Virus record (IMG/VR): IMGVR_UViG_3300037346_000402
Coordinates: 1 to 29,202 of that record
Strand: one strand, 5' to 3'
Source of the DNA: a virus
DNA: 29,202 nt
The notes under the pieces were generated by a model. It made no database searches and was not told the origin of the DNA. It worked only from the letters and a program-made list of their open reading frames with translations. Shown here piece after piece: positions 14,073-23,479 of the stretch (positions within the stretch are counted from its first letter, which is position 1; each line of letters begins with the position of its first letter). The position numbers and the translations under genes were made by a program.

Positions 14073-16637
14073 ATGGTTTCTCAGATTCAAGTTGTAGACC
14101 CAGATAATATTGCCCCTCGTGCCGACAAAACTGATATTGATTTCCCTGGGTACGGAACAGTTGCCCCTGGAAGTAGATCGCGAGATCTCGCTACACCACG
14201 TCAACTAGAGTACATCAAAGAGCGTCTAGATAGTGGAACACTTCCGATCAACTTGGAACAGGGAGCAAAGCGATTCTTAGAAACTGATGGGAGACAGCCA
14301 TTAAAGTCGTACACTAGCGACCTTGTGGGTGCTCTAAAAAAGCATGAGGCTGGACTAAAAGAGCCAGGCCTCAACCAGAGCACTTCGACACTGGACAGAA
14401 TTACTAGTCTTCTCAATAAGTACCGTGAGGCAGCACCTCCACTTAATTCTGGTAGAAACTTTGCTCCAGCAGTCTCTCCAGGCAGCGAAGGTTCTAAGGA
14501 AGCTCCGCAGAAGCTTTCCGAAGAAGAATTTGCCACTAAACAGTCGGAAATTTTAGAGACTAATAAGAACGTACTTCAATCTGTACTGTCTAACATTAAA
14601 GATCTTTTATCGCCGGGGAAATTCGCTTCTTGGCGTAGAACCTTTACTAGGGGCTCTGTACGGCCACTGCCGGTTAACCCTGTTAGTGACTCGTACTACC
14701 GTGGCTCTAACCTTATAGCTCTAGATAACGCTGCATCCGAAAACGGCTTCTCTGACCCTAGATGGATGACGTATTCTCAGATTACACAAATGGGTGGGTC
14801 TGTAAAGCCCGGCACTAAGGGCACAAAAATTCTAGTTCCGACTCTATTCGTCACTGAAGTGAACGGAAAAGTCAAAGAGCTGTACATATTTAAAGAAAAA
14901 ACAGTATTTAACGGTGACCAGGTTGACGGTATCCGACCATACGATCTTGATGATAAAAAGTCTTATACCACTAAAGAAGCGGTTGAAAAACTACTGGATA
15001 GAATCCGTGAGGCCGCTGAGTTACGCAGCGGGAGTGCCCCAACAATGTTCGGTATACAGCTAGATAAAAATGATAATCCTAGGTGGATGCCAAACTACGG
15101 TGGTTCGATTGAAAACATTAGATTGCCTCTTAGGGCTAATTTTGAAAATGACGAGGCTTGGTTTCAGACACTGGCTCATGAGCTAATACATAGTACGGGA
15201 GCTAGAACCAGACTAAATCGTCAAGACGTTAAAGATAGTCTGGCTAAAGATAGTGATGCCAAGGGTAGAGAAGAAATCACCGCTGAGCTAGGATCTTTAA
15301 TTCTTGCACGTATGTTTGGGGTAGGCGTTGATGAAAAAAACTCCGCTGCGTACATTAAAAGCTATCTTAAAAATAAAAACGTACCTGACAAAGAAATTGT
15401 TGACGCAACCCTCCGGGCTCAGTCGGCGGTGGACTACTTGCTAGGCAATGACGTTCTCCCTGTGTGGAACCCAGAGAGCACTAAAGTCGCCCCAACAGAG
15501 CAGTCACTTAGAATGGGTAGCCTGACTCCAGGCTCATCGAGTTTAAACCCAATCCCAGATCCAGACCTGCTTGATTTGCCGGCACCTGGACTAGACCAAG
15601 CAGCTAAAAAACCAGAGAGCACCGGGAAGTCTGTCAGTAAGAGCTCTGAAGCTAAACAAAAAGTTTTAGCTGCTTTATTGGACTCGCTGAAAGACGGAAA
15701 AACTCCTTGGCGTAAGCCGTTTACAGATGGAGCCAACTTTGCTGGTGCGTTTGTATCTAGAAACCCGGCGTCAAAACACATATACACCGGAATCAATGCA
15801 ATGGTCTTAAAGTTCCATCAGCAACTTAACGGTTACGATGACCCACGTTGGATGACGTACAAACAGGCGGAAACGCTGGGAGGAAACGTTAGAAGAGGCG
15901 AAAAGGGCGTGCCAATTCTTAGACCCATTGCAAAGCCGCTAATAAAAGATAAAGACGATGAGATTATTGGCGGCGGCGGTGTGTTCTTTTCGACTGTATA
16001 TGTATTCAATGTTAGTCAAATCGACGGGCTAAACCTGCCTAGTGCTAAGGACGAAGCTGGAGAACCAAAAACTCCACTAGAGGCTCAAGATTTTATATTA
16101 GAACGCTACGCAAAATCTATGGAGGCAAAAGGCCTAAAAGCTCCTGAGGTTGTATACACTTATGTTGGCGCATACGGCAACCACTCTCGCTCTTCATCGC
16201 CCAACTGGGCATCCGGAGCAGACTTAATTACTCTTCCTACTAAAGAGCAGTTTACTAGCCCAGAAGATATGTTTAACACCATCACGCACGAACTAGCTCA
16301 CAGCACAGGGCACAAAGATCGTTTGGACAGGTCCGAGGAGATAAAGGGCTATGGCTCCGATAGTGCTGTAAGAGGTAGGGAAGAGCTGATTGCAGAAATA
16401 TCAGCGGCAATTCTAGCTAGCATGTTTGGTGTAAACAGTGATGTTGACAACACCGCAGCGTATGTTAAAAGCTGGCTAGCTGCACTGAAGGATGACCCTG
16501 AAATGATTACCAAGGCATCCTCGGAAGCACAGAAAGTAGTAGACTATATCTTAGGTATAGATCTCGGAGACTGGAGCCCGGTAGAGGGTTACAGCAGTAA
16601 AGTAAGCAATAAAAAGGAAGAAGAGCCAAATGAGTAA
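14073..16637 (+). CDS. Polyvalent modular protein, third part: tandem ArdC-type antirestriction units with zincin domains
   Basis: From the ATG at 14073 this frame has 854 residues. The frame is open back to 13830, and that leader codes for GLDQGA and a beta-rich segment (DLKPGDSVY...IEYTDG), so it is likely entered by frameshift. There is no ribosome site at 14073. A helical TPRQLEYIKERL module comes first (about 47-98). Two ArdC-like N-terminal domains follow (about 184-287 and 544-652), each holding DPRWMTY and a GG-x-V-(K/R)-x-G-x-(K/G) stretch. Each is followed by a metallopeptidase domain: H369-E-L-I-H373-STG with TAELGS further on, and H739-E-L-A-H743-STG with IAEISA. ArdC proteins bind single-stranded DNA and block host restriction. 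Zincin partners are typical of polyvalent proteins. Action inside the newly infected host is an inference from the family. Confidence 0.88.
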   Translation: MVSQIQVVDPDNIAPRADKTDIDFPGYGTVAPGSRSRDLATPRQLEYIKERLDSGTLPINLEQGAKRFLETDGRQPLKSYTSDLVGALKKHEAGLKEPGLNQSTSTLDRITSLLNKYREAAPPLNSGRNFAPAVSPGSEGSKEAPQKLSEEEFATKQSEILETNKNVLQSVLSNIKDLLSPGKFASWRRTFTRGSVRPLPVNPVSDSYYRGSNLIALDNAASENGFSDPRWMTYSQITQMGGSVKPGTKGTKILVPTLFVTEVNGKVKELYIFKEKTVFNGDQVDGIRPYDLDDKKSYTTKEAVEKLLDRIREAAELRSGSAPTMFGIQLDKNDNPRWMPNYGGSIENIRLPLRANFENDEAWFQTLAHELIHSTGARTRLNRQDVKDSLAKDSDAKGREEITAELGSLILARMFGVGVDEKNSAAYIKSYLKNKNVPDKEIVDATLRAQSAVDYLLGNDVLPVWNPESTKVAPTEQSLRMGSLTPGSSSLNPIPDPDLLDLPAPGLDQAAKKPESTGKSVSKSSEAKQKVLAALLDSLKDGKTPWRKPFTDGANFAGAFVSRNPASKHIYTGINAMVLKFHQQLNGYDDPRWMTYKQAETLGGNVRRGEKGVPILRPIAKPLIKDKDDEIIGGGGVFFSTVYVFNVSQIDGLNLPSAKDEAGEPKTPLEAQDFILERYAKSMEAKGLKAPEVVYTYVGAYGNHSRSSSPNWASGADLITLPTKEQFTSPEDMFNTITHELAHSTGHKDRLDRSEEIKGYGSDSAVRGREELIAEISAAILASMFGVNSDVDNTAAYVKSWLAALKDDPEMITKASSEAQKVVDYILGIDLGDWSPVEGYSSKVSNKKEEEPNE

Positions 16638-16782
16638 AAAAGAAAAACCAGACACCCTAGGCGGATACACTGAAGATCAGCCGGAGTACTGGGTCTTAAT
16701 GGCAAAAGTCATTGGTAATCCAGTTCCAGAATACGAAGACGACAGTGAATTTGTCGATGAAGACGGCGTAGTAATTAAGTAG
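16630..16782 (+). CDS. Small acidic protein (50 residues)
   Basis: The ATG at 16630 overlaps the end of the ArdC gene by 8 bases and has a strong purine ribosome site (AGGAAGAAGAG). After a lysine-rich start (MSKKEKPDTL) the protein is acidic, with YWVLMAKVIGNPVPEYEDD. I recognise no family. Coupling to the preceding gene suggests expression together with the polyvalent protein. Confidence 0.65.
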   Translation: MSKKEKPDTLGGYTEDQPEYWVLMAKVIGNPVPEYEDDSEFVDEDGVVIK

Positions 16783-16817
16783 TAACACCTACGACTAAAT
16801 CAGCAATAAAAATACCG

Positions 16818-16825
16818 GGTAATAT
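16818..16825 (+). promoter_or_regulatory. Near copy of the GGTAAAAT motif (GGTAATAT)
   Basis: One base differs from the motif at 1265, 9390, 21433 and 27965. It lies 31 bases upstream of the protease gene, again in a gap between genes. Confidence 0.35.
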
Positions 16826-16837
16826 TGACCTAGGGTC

Positions 16838-16843
16838 TATAAT
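16838..16843 (+). promoter_or_regulatory. Perfect -10 box TATAAT
   Basis: TATAAT stands 13 bases before the ATG at 16857, which would give a leader of only a few bases. A short AGGA (16848-16851) could still serve as ribosome site. There is no good -35 box at 16-18 bases. TTGACC at 16825-16830 pairs better, 16 bases ahead, with TAGGAT at 16847-16852. Confidence 0.35.
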
Positions 16844-16856
16844 ATATAGGATTTGA

Positions 16857-19800
16857 ATGAATAACCTAATTGGCCGCTCTGGCAGTTTAGCTCTATACGC
16901 TAACAACGAGCACGGAGTCATTATCGACTCTTCCATTGGTGCAGTAGTGGCGAGTGGCGCTGCCCCTGACGTCTATTTTATTCAAAAATGGGAGCCATCT
17001 ACCGTAGAAGAATCTAAGTCAGAAACCTTGCTAGCCGAAAAAGCTCTTGGAGCACTGGAAGAGCGTTCTTTAGTTGCCGCTGGCGACAGAATGTACACCA
17101 TACCCAAAACCGCTCAAGCGGAGGCTAAAAAAGCCCTCGAGTGGAGAAAAGAAGAGGGCAGAGGAGGCACTCCGGTAGGCTTAAACACCGCTCGTATTTT
17201 AGCTAAGGGCGGTCAAATTGGAATCCGAAAAGTTCGTCATATTGCAAAATACTTCCCTCGTCACGAAGTAGATAAAAAGGGCAAGGGTTGGAAGCCGGGG
17301 CAAGAGAATTATCCATCTAATGGGCGCATCGCTTGGGCTCTTTGGGGTGGAGATGCAGCGTGGAGTTGGGCTCGCAGTATTGTAGAGCGCGAGAATAAAA
17401 AGCCAGTTGCTGCTGGCGGGTACGATATCTCTAACCAACCTAATCAGACAACCTACGCAGAATCTAGCGAGGATATCAACCCATTTAAATATGCTAATGA
17501 CCTTGACATGAACTATGGTCCAGAGTTTTTAGTTAGAGTCTGTTTAGACGGTTCCGGAATGGACCGACTATATATGGTAGATATTGACGGATCCATATAC
17601 GTTTGGGACGACTCCAACTGGGACAACATGGGACATGTCGATGGAGACGTATGGTCCTATGACCGCATGTTGGATGACATATATGACGTCCAAGAAAAAA
17701 CTCACATTATTATTGACCCTCAATCGGCACTAAAAATAGCAGCTCGGATGGCAGTAGACCCTGGCTGTAAAGTAACTATGTTTGATCTAGATCAAGATGA
17801 AGCTGCTTTGACTATGTCTGGTATTCAAGACGAAGACTGGGATTTTATTGATCAGGTGATACTTGCTGCCGGAACTGCCGACTCAACATCTGATGCAGAC
17901 AAAGATGGAGACGGAATATTAGACTCTGACTTCTTGTCCGAGAAGGCAGAAAATCAGCCGCGTGATGCCCGCGGGAAGTTTGCGGCTGCAGGCTCTAGAG
18001 TTATTGTTGGTGGCGACGCCCAGCGGGGTGCTGGAACTATAACTAAAGTAGACAGTAAAACAGGCATGGTTTCTGTCAAGCTGGACAGCGGAAAATTTAT
18101 AGATGTAGATGCTAAATATACCGAAGGCGAGAAGGGCTTCACCGGCCCTAGAGCTGTACCTAAAGCTTTAGCCCCCCTAAATATGTCCGGAATTATTGGT
18201 GAACCTAGGACTCCAATTAATATGCCTAAAGCGCACTTAAAGGGAACCCTACCTCCACTTTCTGGTAAAGACATTGACACCATGCTTAACAACTGGCCTA
18301 AATACATTTCAGATATGCGTAAGTCTTACAAGCCTATCGATGCAGCAGACAAAGCTAAAGTAAAGAAAACTTGGGGACTTAAAAAGTTTGCTGGAGAAAA
18401 CTCTATTGTTGCCGCCGCTGAAGCTGAGAAAGATCTAACTCCAGCTACCTCGGATGTGACGCCTAAGTATTTAGCTATAGTTACGGAAGAAGATCCGCAG
18501 AATGTAGTGGACTTAGTCGCTCTTGTCCCAGCTAGCGCAACATCCACAGAGCCAATCGCTTACACAAGGAAAGGTGACAAATGGGAGCGCGACGATCAGA
18601 CCATGGCTGACCTTCGCTCCTCAACTAAGCCTCCTGTCATAGAGCTAGACCAAGAAGCTGTAAATGACGTTTTGGTTCAAATGTCGGAAGACGACGCTAC
18701 CCCAACAAAGACTGTAGAAGAGTTTTCTACTATAGACAGCATTGACTCAATACTCAATGCTTTTGTTGCTGCTGGCGGTTTAGATCGCAACCGTGGTAAT
18801 GCAGAACAGCTACGCCGCTACTGGACTAGTGGCAAAGGTGCTGCCAAAATCCGTTGGGGTACTCCTGGCGACTGGACCCGATGCGTACGACAGCTGTCAA
18901 AGTATATGGGCCCGCGCGCTAAAGGCTATTGCCAGCTACGACACAAGGATGCAACTGGTGTATACACGGGGAGCAAGTTGAACCCGGGGAAAAAGAACTC
19001 TTTGCAGTCATCTATGTTTACATCTCTTGCTGACTTCGAGCAAAAAGTACTAGATCAAAGTATCCTAAGTGCTCGAGCTGGAGCTGCAAAAGAAAAATTT
19101 AACCTAACAGCTGGAGCTGCCCCTGAGATGATGTCAGGTGCTAAATTTAGCATCCCACTTTTGATTCCTGAAGAACTAGAGTCCGGCGACGGTAGAAAAT
19201 TCAAGAAAGACTCTATAAGCATAAGAGAATTGCCTCTACCACTGCTTTGGCAAATCAAAACGGGAGATGGCCACGCCGGTTCTGTTGTAGTTGGTCGAAT
19301 CGACTACATAGAGAGAACTAAAAATGGTCTAGGGAATGCCTACGGTGTTTTTGACATAGGGTCTTATGGAAAAGAAGCAGAGCGTCTAGTTAGAAACGGA
19401 TTTTTAAGAGGGGTCTCAGCGGACCTAGATCAGTTTGAAGCCAAAGAAGATAAAAAACCCAAGACCGAAGGCGCCACTGAGCTTGAGGACGATGGCGAAA
19501 TTGGCAAAGACAAACTCACAGTAAATAAGGCACGTGTAATGGCTGCTACAATTGTAGCTAAGCCTGCATTTCAGGAGTGCACTATATCTATTGACGAATC
19601 AGGCTACCAGGAGGAAGAATACATGCCTTTAACCGACGGTCTCTATGAAGAGACAATTGACTCTACCGTCGAGCCGCTAGTTGCTTCAGGGTTTCTTGAT
19701 TCAGAGATTCCTGTAGTTCCGCCTCAGGGGTGGTTTGAAGACCCTAAGCTAACTAAGCCAACTCCACTAACCGTGGATGCAAATGGTCATGTCTACGGTC

Positions 19801-21425
19801 ACATTGCTGCTTGGCACGTGAACCACATTGGCATGCCTCGCTCGACACGCCCGCCACGATCTCGTAGCAAGTACTCATACTTCCACACTGGAGTAGTTAA
19901 GACCGACACTGGTGCTGATGTTCCAGTAGGACAGCTTACTTTGGCAGGTGGTCACGCTGACTTACAGGCAAATGCATCCCAAGCTGCTAAGCATTACGAC
20001 GACACCGCATCGGCTATTGCTGATGTTCACATGGGTGAGGACGAGTACGGTATCTGGTGTTCAGGGTCTTTAAGACCGGAAGCAACAGAGTCTCAGATTC
20101 GTGCACTGCGTGCTTCTGCTCCTTCAGGTGACTGGCGTCCAATTAACGGCTCTCTCGAGTTAGTTGCTGTATGTCAGGTTAATGTTCCAGGATTCCCTAT
20201 TGCTCGTGCACTAGTTGCCTCCGGTAAAGTTATGGCTCTTGTAGCTGCAGGAGCTAGTTTCTTTGCAATTATGAAAAGCGAGCACGTAGAACACTTTGTG
20301 ACTAGAGCCGAGCTGCTCTCTCAGTTAGCTGCGTCTACACCAGACCTAAAAGCTAGAGTTAAGAAAGCCAAAAAAGAAGCTAAAACTTATGCAATAACTG
20401 CTGCCGCTAACAAAGTGGAGAGCATGCGTGAGCGCGCTCTTATTGCATCAGCTGTAGCAGAGCTTTCAAAAATTAATAACGCTCAGAGGAAGTTTCTAGT
20501 GAACACTGGTAGAGCACTGCCAGACGGCTCTTATCCAATTAGAGGCAAGCAAGACCTTAACAACGCAATAATTGCATATAAAAGAGCTAATCCCGAAGAC
20601 CGCAAGGAAGTTAGGGCTCACATTCGCAAGCGTGCTGAAGAATTAAGTCAAACTGACCTAATTCCAAAAAGCTGGAAAGCTACCGCGGCAACGGACACTG
20701 CCAGCTCTATTGATAAGATGCGCTCACTGATTGCGGCTGCCCGCTCTAGGGTGACCGAGTTTGCCGAAGGCGACGAGATTTCAGACTACGAGTTAGAAAA
20801 GCTTAAAGATTTAAAAACAGAGGCTGACAAGCAGACTGAAGAAGAGATTCAGAAAGCTGAAGACGTTAAGGCTGGTAAAAGTACAGTTACTGACAAGTTT
20901 GACGAAGATGGCCGCACTAAGTTTACTCCAAAAACACAGCCTCGCGACGCTAAAGGAAAGTACCGCAAGGTTTTAGCTAGATTAAAGCAGAATCTAGGTG
21001 TTGCAGGACTTCAGGACGCGCTTTTGAAAGTCCAAGAAGCAGAAAATCTAGAGTTTGCAGGAAACTACACCAAATCAGCAGCAGCTAGCTCTGACCTAAT
21101 TGGACTGATTGACAGACTTGACACTAACGCTTTAAACCCGGAGGCACTAGAGAACGTTAGAGCTACTGCAGCAGAGTTAGGCAAGACTATTGCCAACCTA
21201 CCCCTGCCTTTTGGCAAGGATGCATCAAAATTAAGGTTTAGCGATTTACCGTCTGGACTCAAGGACCTCATCGAGCAGATGATTACTCGAGTCGAGGCCA
21301 AAATTGGTAAAGAGGACTCAGACATTGCCACTAAAGGTCTAAAGTCCTATATGTCCGGAGCAGACGTATATTCCCAGGGTGAGGTTCAGTCTGAGATGAG
21401 CAAGCTACTCCGACTCCTCACCTAA
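16857..21425 (+). CDS. Capsid maturation protease fused to several phage modules
   Basis: This 1,522-residue protein is much longer than a usual maturation protease of 200-700 residues. Modules in order: GIRKVRHIAKYFPRHEV...GRIAWALWGGD (107-180); an acidic beta region (210-320); RDARGKF plus a beta module (367-425); RRYWTSGKGAAKIRWGTPGDWTRC with GYCQLRHKDATG (645-711); the prohead protease core (about 763-885) with His806 (GDGHAG) and Ser854 (GVSADLD), the expected catalytic pair of assemblin-like proteases; a WHVNHIG/YSYFHTG/HYD/SGDWRPINGSLELVA domain (960-1120) known from actinobacteriophage head proteins; a LPDGSYPI...AHIRKRAEEL domain (1214-1270, DUF6582-like); and a second RDAKGKY unit (from 1361). 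It should cleave the scaffold region of the capsid protein. The long tails may act as scaffold or be packaged. Confidence 0.85.
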   Translation: MNNLIGRSGSLALYANNEHGVIIDSSIGAVVASGAAPDVYFIQKWEPSTVEESKSETLLAEKALGALEERSLVAAGDRMYTIPKTAQAEAKKALEWRKEEGRGGTPVGLNTARILAKGGQIGIRKVRHIAKYFPRHEVDKKGKGWKPGQENYPSNGRIAWALWGGDAAWSWARSIVERENKKPVAAGGYDISNQPNQTTYAESSEDINPFKYANDLDMNYGPEFLVRVCLDGSGMDRLYMVDIDGSIYVWDDSNWDNMGHVDGDVWSYDRMLDDIYDVQEKTHIIIDPQSALKIAARMAVDPGCKVTMFDLDQDEAALTMSGIQDEDWDFIDQVILAAGTADSTSDADKDGDGILDSDFLSEKAENQPRDARGKFAAAGSRVIVGGDAQRGAGTITKVDSKTGMVSVKLDSGKFIDVDAKYTEGEKGFTGPRAVPKALAPLNMSGIIGEPRTPINMPKAHLKGTLPPLSGKDIDTMLNNWPKYISDMRKSYKPIDAADKAKVKKTWGLKKFAGENSIVAAAEAEKDLTPATSDVTPKYLAIVTEEDPQNVVDLVALVPASATSTEPIAYTRKGDKWERDDQTMADLRSSTKPPVIELDQEAVNDVLVQMSEDDATPTKTVEEFSTIDSIDSILNAFVAAGGLDRNRGNAEQLRRYWTSGKGAAKIRWGTPGDWTRCVRQLSKYMGPRAKGYCQLRHKDATGVYTGSKLNPGKKNSLQSSMFTSLADFEQKVLDQSILSARAGAAKEKFNLTAGAAPEMMSGAKFSIPLLIPEELESGDGRKFKKDSISIRELPLPLLWQIKTGDGHAGSVVVGRIDYIERTKNGLGNAYGVFDIGSYGKEAERLVRNGFLRGVSADLDQFEAKEDKKPKTEGATELEDDGEIGKDKLTVNKARVMAATIVAKPAFQECTISIDESGYQEEEYMPLTDGLYEETIDSTVEPLVASGFLDSEIPVVPPQGWFEDPKLTKPTPLTVDANGHVYGHIAAWHVNHIGMPRSTRPPRSRSKYSYFHTGVVKTDTGADVPVGQLTLAGGHADLQANASQAAKHYDDTASAIADVHMGEDEYGIWCSGSLRPEATESQIRALRASAPSGDWRPINGSLELVAVCQVNVPGFPIARALVASGKVMALVAAGASFFAIMKSEHVEHFVTRAELLSQLAASTPDLKARVKKAKKEAKTYAITAAANKVESMRERALIASAVAELSKINNAQRKFLVNTGRALPDGSYPIRGKQDLNNAIIAYKRANPEDRKEVRAHIRKRAEELSQTDLIPKSWKATAATDTASSIDKMRSLIAAARSRVTEFAEGDEISDYELEKLKDLKTEADKQTEEEIQKAEDVKAGKSTVTDKFDEDGRTKFTPKTQPRDAKGKYRKVLARLKQNLGVAGLQDALLKVQEAENLEFAGNYTKSAAASSDLIGLIDRLDTNALNPEALENVRATAAELGKTIANLPLPFGKDASKLRFSDLPSGLKDLIEQMITRVEAKIGKEDSDIATKGLKSYMSGADVYSQGEVQSEMSKLLRLLT

Positions 21426-21441
21426 AAAGTAAGGTAAAATT
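21426..21441 (+). promoter_or_regulatory. GGTAAAAT intergenic motif (copy 3), 16-base duplicated element
   Basis: AAAGTAAGGTAAAATT is identical to 9383-9398. It begins right after the protease stop codon and lies about 105 bases before the major capsid gene. That gap also holds a GGACG/CGTCC hairpin (21503-21507 with 21517-21521). Confidence 0.5.
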
Positions 21442-21546
21442 AGTGGTAGGTAGAGCGCCTCACGCTTCTTGCGAAGAGTCCCTCAACCTTGACTGTAATC
21501 ACGGACGCTAAACTGACGTCCAAAACTAACTGGCCTAGGAGGTACA

Positions 21547-23457
21547 GTGTACGACCAAATTAAAACTCAGCTGGACACCATTGCTGAGCTTAGCGACGAA
21601 CAAGTCGCGGAGCTTCAGGCAGATGTTGTCTCGCAGTTTGAAGTGGTTGAGGGTGAAGATCCAACTCCTGAGACAGTTGATGCTATGACGTCGCTAGCCG
21701 ATTCTCTTGACATGATTCGTGGCGAGCTTTCTCGCCGTGAGTCAATGGCTTCAGAGCTTGCAGCCCAAGCCGCTGAGGCTGTTGCTCGTGTTAAGGGCCA
21801 AGCTGACGACGAAGGAGAGGAAATGGCTATGACCGAAGACGAGCCTATGGCGGAGGAAACTCCTATGGAGGAAACTCCAGAAATGCCGGAAGCCGAAGTC
21901 GAGGAAGACAAGGAAGAGGACAAGGAAGATGAGGATGAGGCAATGAAAGCTTCAGCTGAAATCTCCGAGGACGCTCCCGAGCTTACTACCGACGCTCCAG
22001 CCGAAGCATCAACCAATCAGGAAGACGGTTCAGAACTATCAACCGAAAACACAGGAGAAACTGCAGAGCTAGCAACCGAGGTTGCTGAAGGTTCTGAAGC
22101 TTCAACTGAAGAAATCATCGATTCATCAATCGCTCTTGTAGAAGAGCAGGAAGAGCAGGCCCCAGTGACCGCTTCAGCCGACCAGCCTTTCGAGGCCCCA
22201 GCTGACCGCCAGCCTGTTGTTCAGGTTACCGAAGTTCCAGTAGCAATTACTGCTGGTGCTGACATTCCTGGTTACACAGCTGGTAGCACAATCAACGACA
22301 TGTACGAAGTAGCTCAGGCTATGGAAAAGCGAATCCACTCGCTTCGTCGTGTCAATGGAGGAGACGGAGAGCAGCACATCGTTGCATCCGTAACCACCTC
22401 GTTCCCAGAGGAGCGCATCCTCTCAACCGACGCAGAGTCTAACTCAGCTAAGATCAGTGCAGTATCTACTCAGAACGCACTTGTTGCTTCTGGTGGACAC
22501 GGTGCACCGCTCGAGGTCAAGTATGACATCTACGAGCTCGGTTCTACCACCGTTCGCCCAGTTCGTGACTCCCTGCCACGTTTCCAGGCTGACCGTGGCG
22601 GTATCCGTTTCGTAACCCCGCCAAGCTTTGCTGCTGGCTCATACGCTGACGCTGTTGGTGTATGGACTGCTGCTGTAGATGCTGACCCACAGAGTGCTGT
22701 AAAGACCAGCCTCACTGTATCAGCTGCTACAGAGCTTACTGCTACAACTGACGCTGTAACCCTACAGCTACAGTTCGGTAACCTTATGACTCGCGCTTAC
22801 CCAGAGTTGATTGCTCGTCACAACGAGCTAGCTCTAGTACAGCACGCACGTGAGGCCGAGCAGTACATCCTAGGAAAGATTGATGGCGGTTCTACTGCTG
22901 TTACTTCTGGAACCCTAATCGGTTTTGGTCGCGACTTCCTAGTTACAGTTCGCAAGGCAGCCGTTGCTTACCGTTCACGTCACCGTATTGCTCAGAGCAC
23001 TCAGCTCAAAGCAATCATTCCTGACTGGGTATACGACGCAATGGCAGCTGACCTAGCTCTAAACATGCCTGGAGACGGTAACCTGTCTGTTGGTCGTGGA
23101 GAGATCGAGGGTTACCTTGCTCAGCTAAACGTATCGCTAGTTGCATCACCTGACATGACCGTTTACGGTGCTCAGGGCGCAGCTGCTCTACTAGAGTTCC
23201 CGGACCAGTTCGACTGGTACCTATTTGCCGAGGGAACATTCTTGTTCCTTGACGGTGGTTCTCTAGACCTAGGTATCATCCGCGATAGCTCACTTGTTGG
23301 CACCAACGACTACAAAATGTTCGTTGAGACCTTCGAGGGTGTTGCAAAAGTTGGTATTGAATCTCTACGCATTCGCCAGGCCGCTAACGTTAACGGTGTG
23401 GCCGCTGCTCTTCGCGACACCACTGGTGGCGCTGAAGCTGCTGCGATCGAGGTCTAA
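21547..23457 (+). CDS. Major capsid protein with N-terminal acidic scaffold-like region
   Basis: This 636-residue protein starts with GTG behind a perfect AGGAGG ribosome site. Residues 1-85 look helical, and 88-205 are very acidic (Glu/Asp/Thr/Ala rich, low complexity). About 235-620 have the length and character of an HK97-type capsid protein of actinobacteriophages (IRFVTPPSFAAG, QFGNLMTRAYPEL, EAEQYILGKIDGGS, VAYRSRHRIAQSTQLKAIIPDW, YGAQGAAALLEFPDQFDWYLFAEGTFLFLDGGSLDLG is the conserved tail part, shown in pieces). The N-terminal third probably acts as a delta domain that guides assembly and is removed by the upstream protease (known for the fold, inferred here). Codons in the capsid part look more regular and GC-richer than in neighbours, fitting high expression. 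Confidence 0.93.
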   Translation: MYDQIKTQLDTIAELSDEQVAELQADVVSQFEVVEGEDPTPETVDAMTSLADSLDMIRGELSRRESMASELAAQAAEAVARVKGQADDEGEEMAMTEDEPMAEETPMEETPEMPEAEVEEDKEEDKEDEDEAMKASAEISEDAPELTTDAPAEASTNQEDGSELSTENTGETAELATEVAEGSEASTEEIIDSSIALVEEQEEQAPVTASADQPFEAPADRQPVVQVTEVPVAITAGADIPGYTAGSTINDMYEVAQAMEKRIHSLRRVNGGDGEQHIVASVTTSFPEERILSTDAESNSAKISAVSTQNALVASGGHGAPLEVKYDIYELGSTTVRPVRDSLPRFQADRGGIRFVTPPSFAAGSYADAVGVWTAAVDADPQSAVKTSLTVSAATELTATTDAVTLQLQFGNLMTRAYPELIARHNELALVQHAREAEQYILGKIDGGSTAVTSGTLIGFGRDFLVTVRKAAVAYRSRHRIAQSTQLKAIIPDWVYDAMAADLALNMPGDGNLSVGRGEIEGYLAQLNVSLVASPDMTVYGAQGAAALLEFPDQFDWYLFAEGTFLFLDGGSLDLGIIRDSSLVGTNDYKMFVETFEGVAKVGIESLRIRQAANVNGVAAALRDTTGGAEAAAIEV

Positions 23458-23479
23458 ACCTAGTAGCAAATCTAGTTGC

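Noticed and set aside
16825-16843. TTGACC and TATAAT as one promoter
   Set aside because: The spacer is only 7 bases, far too short for a -35/-10 pair. The TTGACC instead pairs better, 16 bases ahead, with TAGGAT at 16847-16852.
18793-18981. Plus-strand 62-codon frame inside the protease gene
   Set aside because: It lies in another phase of a strongly conserved module (RRYWTSGKGAAKIRWGTPGD), so it is a shadow.
21615-22016. Long minus-strand open frame rich in serine opposite the capsid gene
   Set aside because: It mirrors the acidic low-complexity part of the capsid protein, where Glu/Asp/Ala codons read as Ser/Leu/Val on the other strand. There is no ribosome site, and the plus-strand gene is clear.
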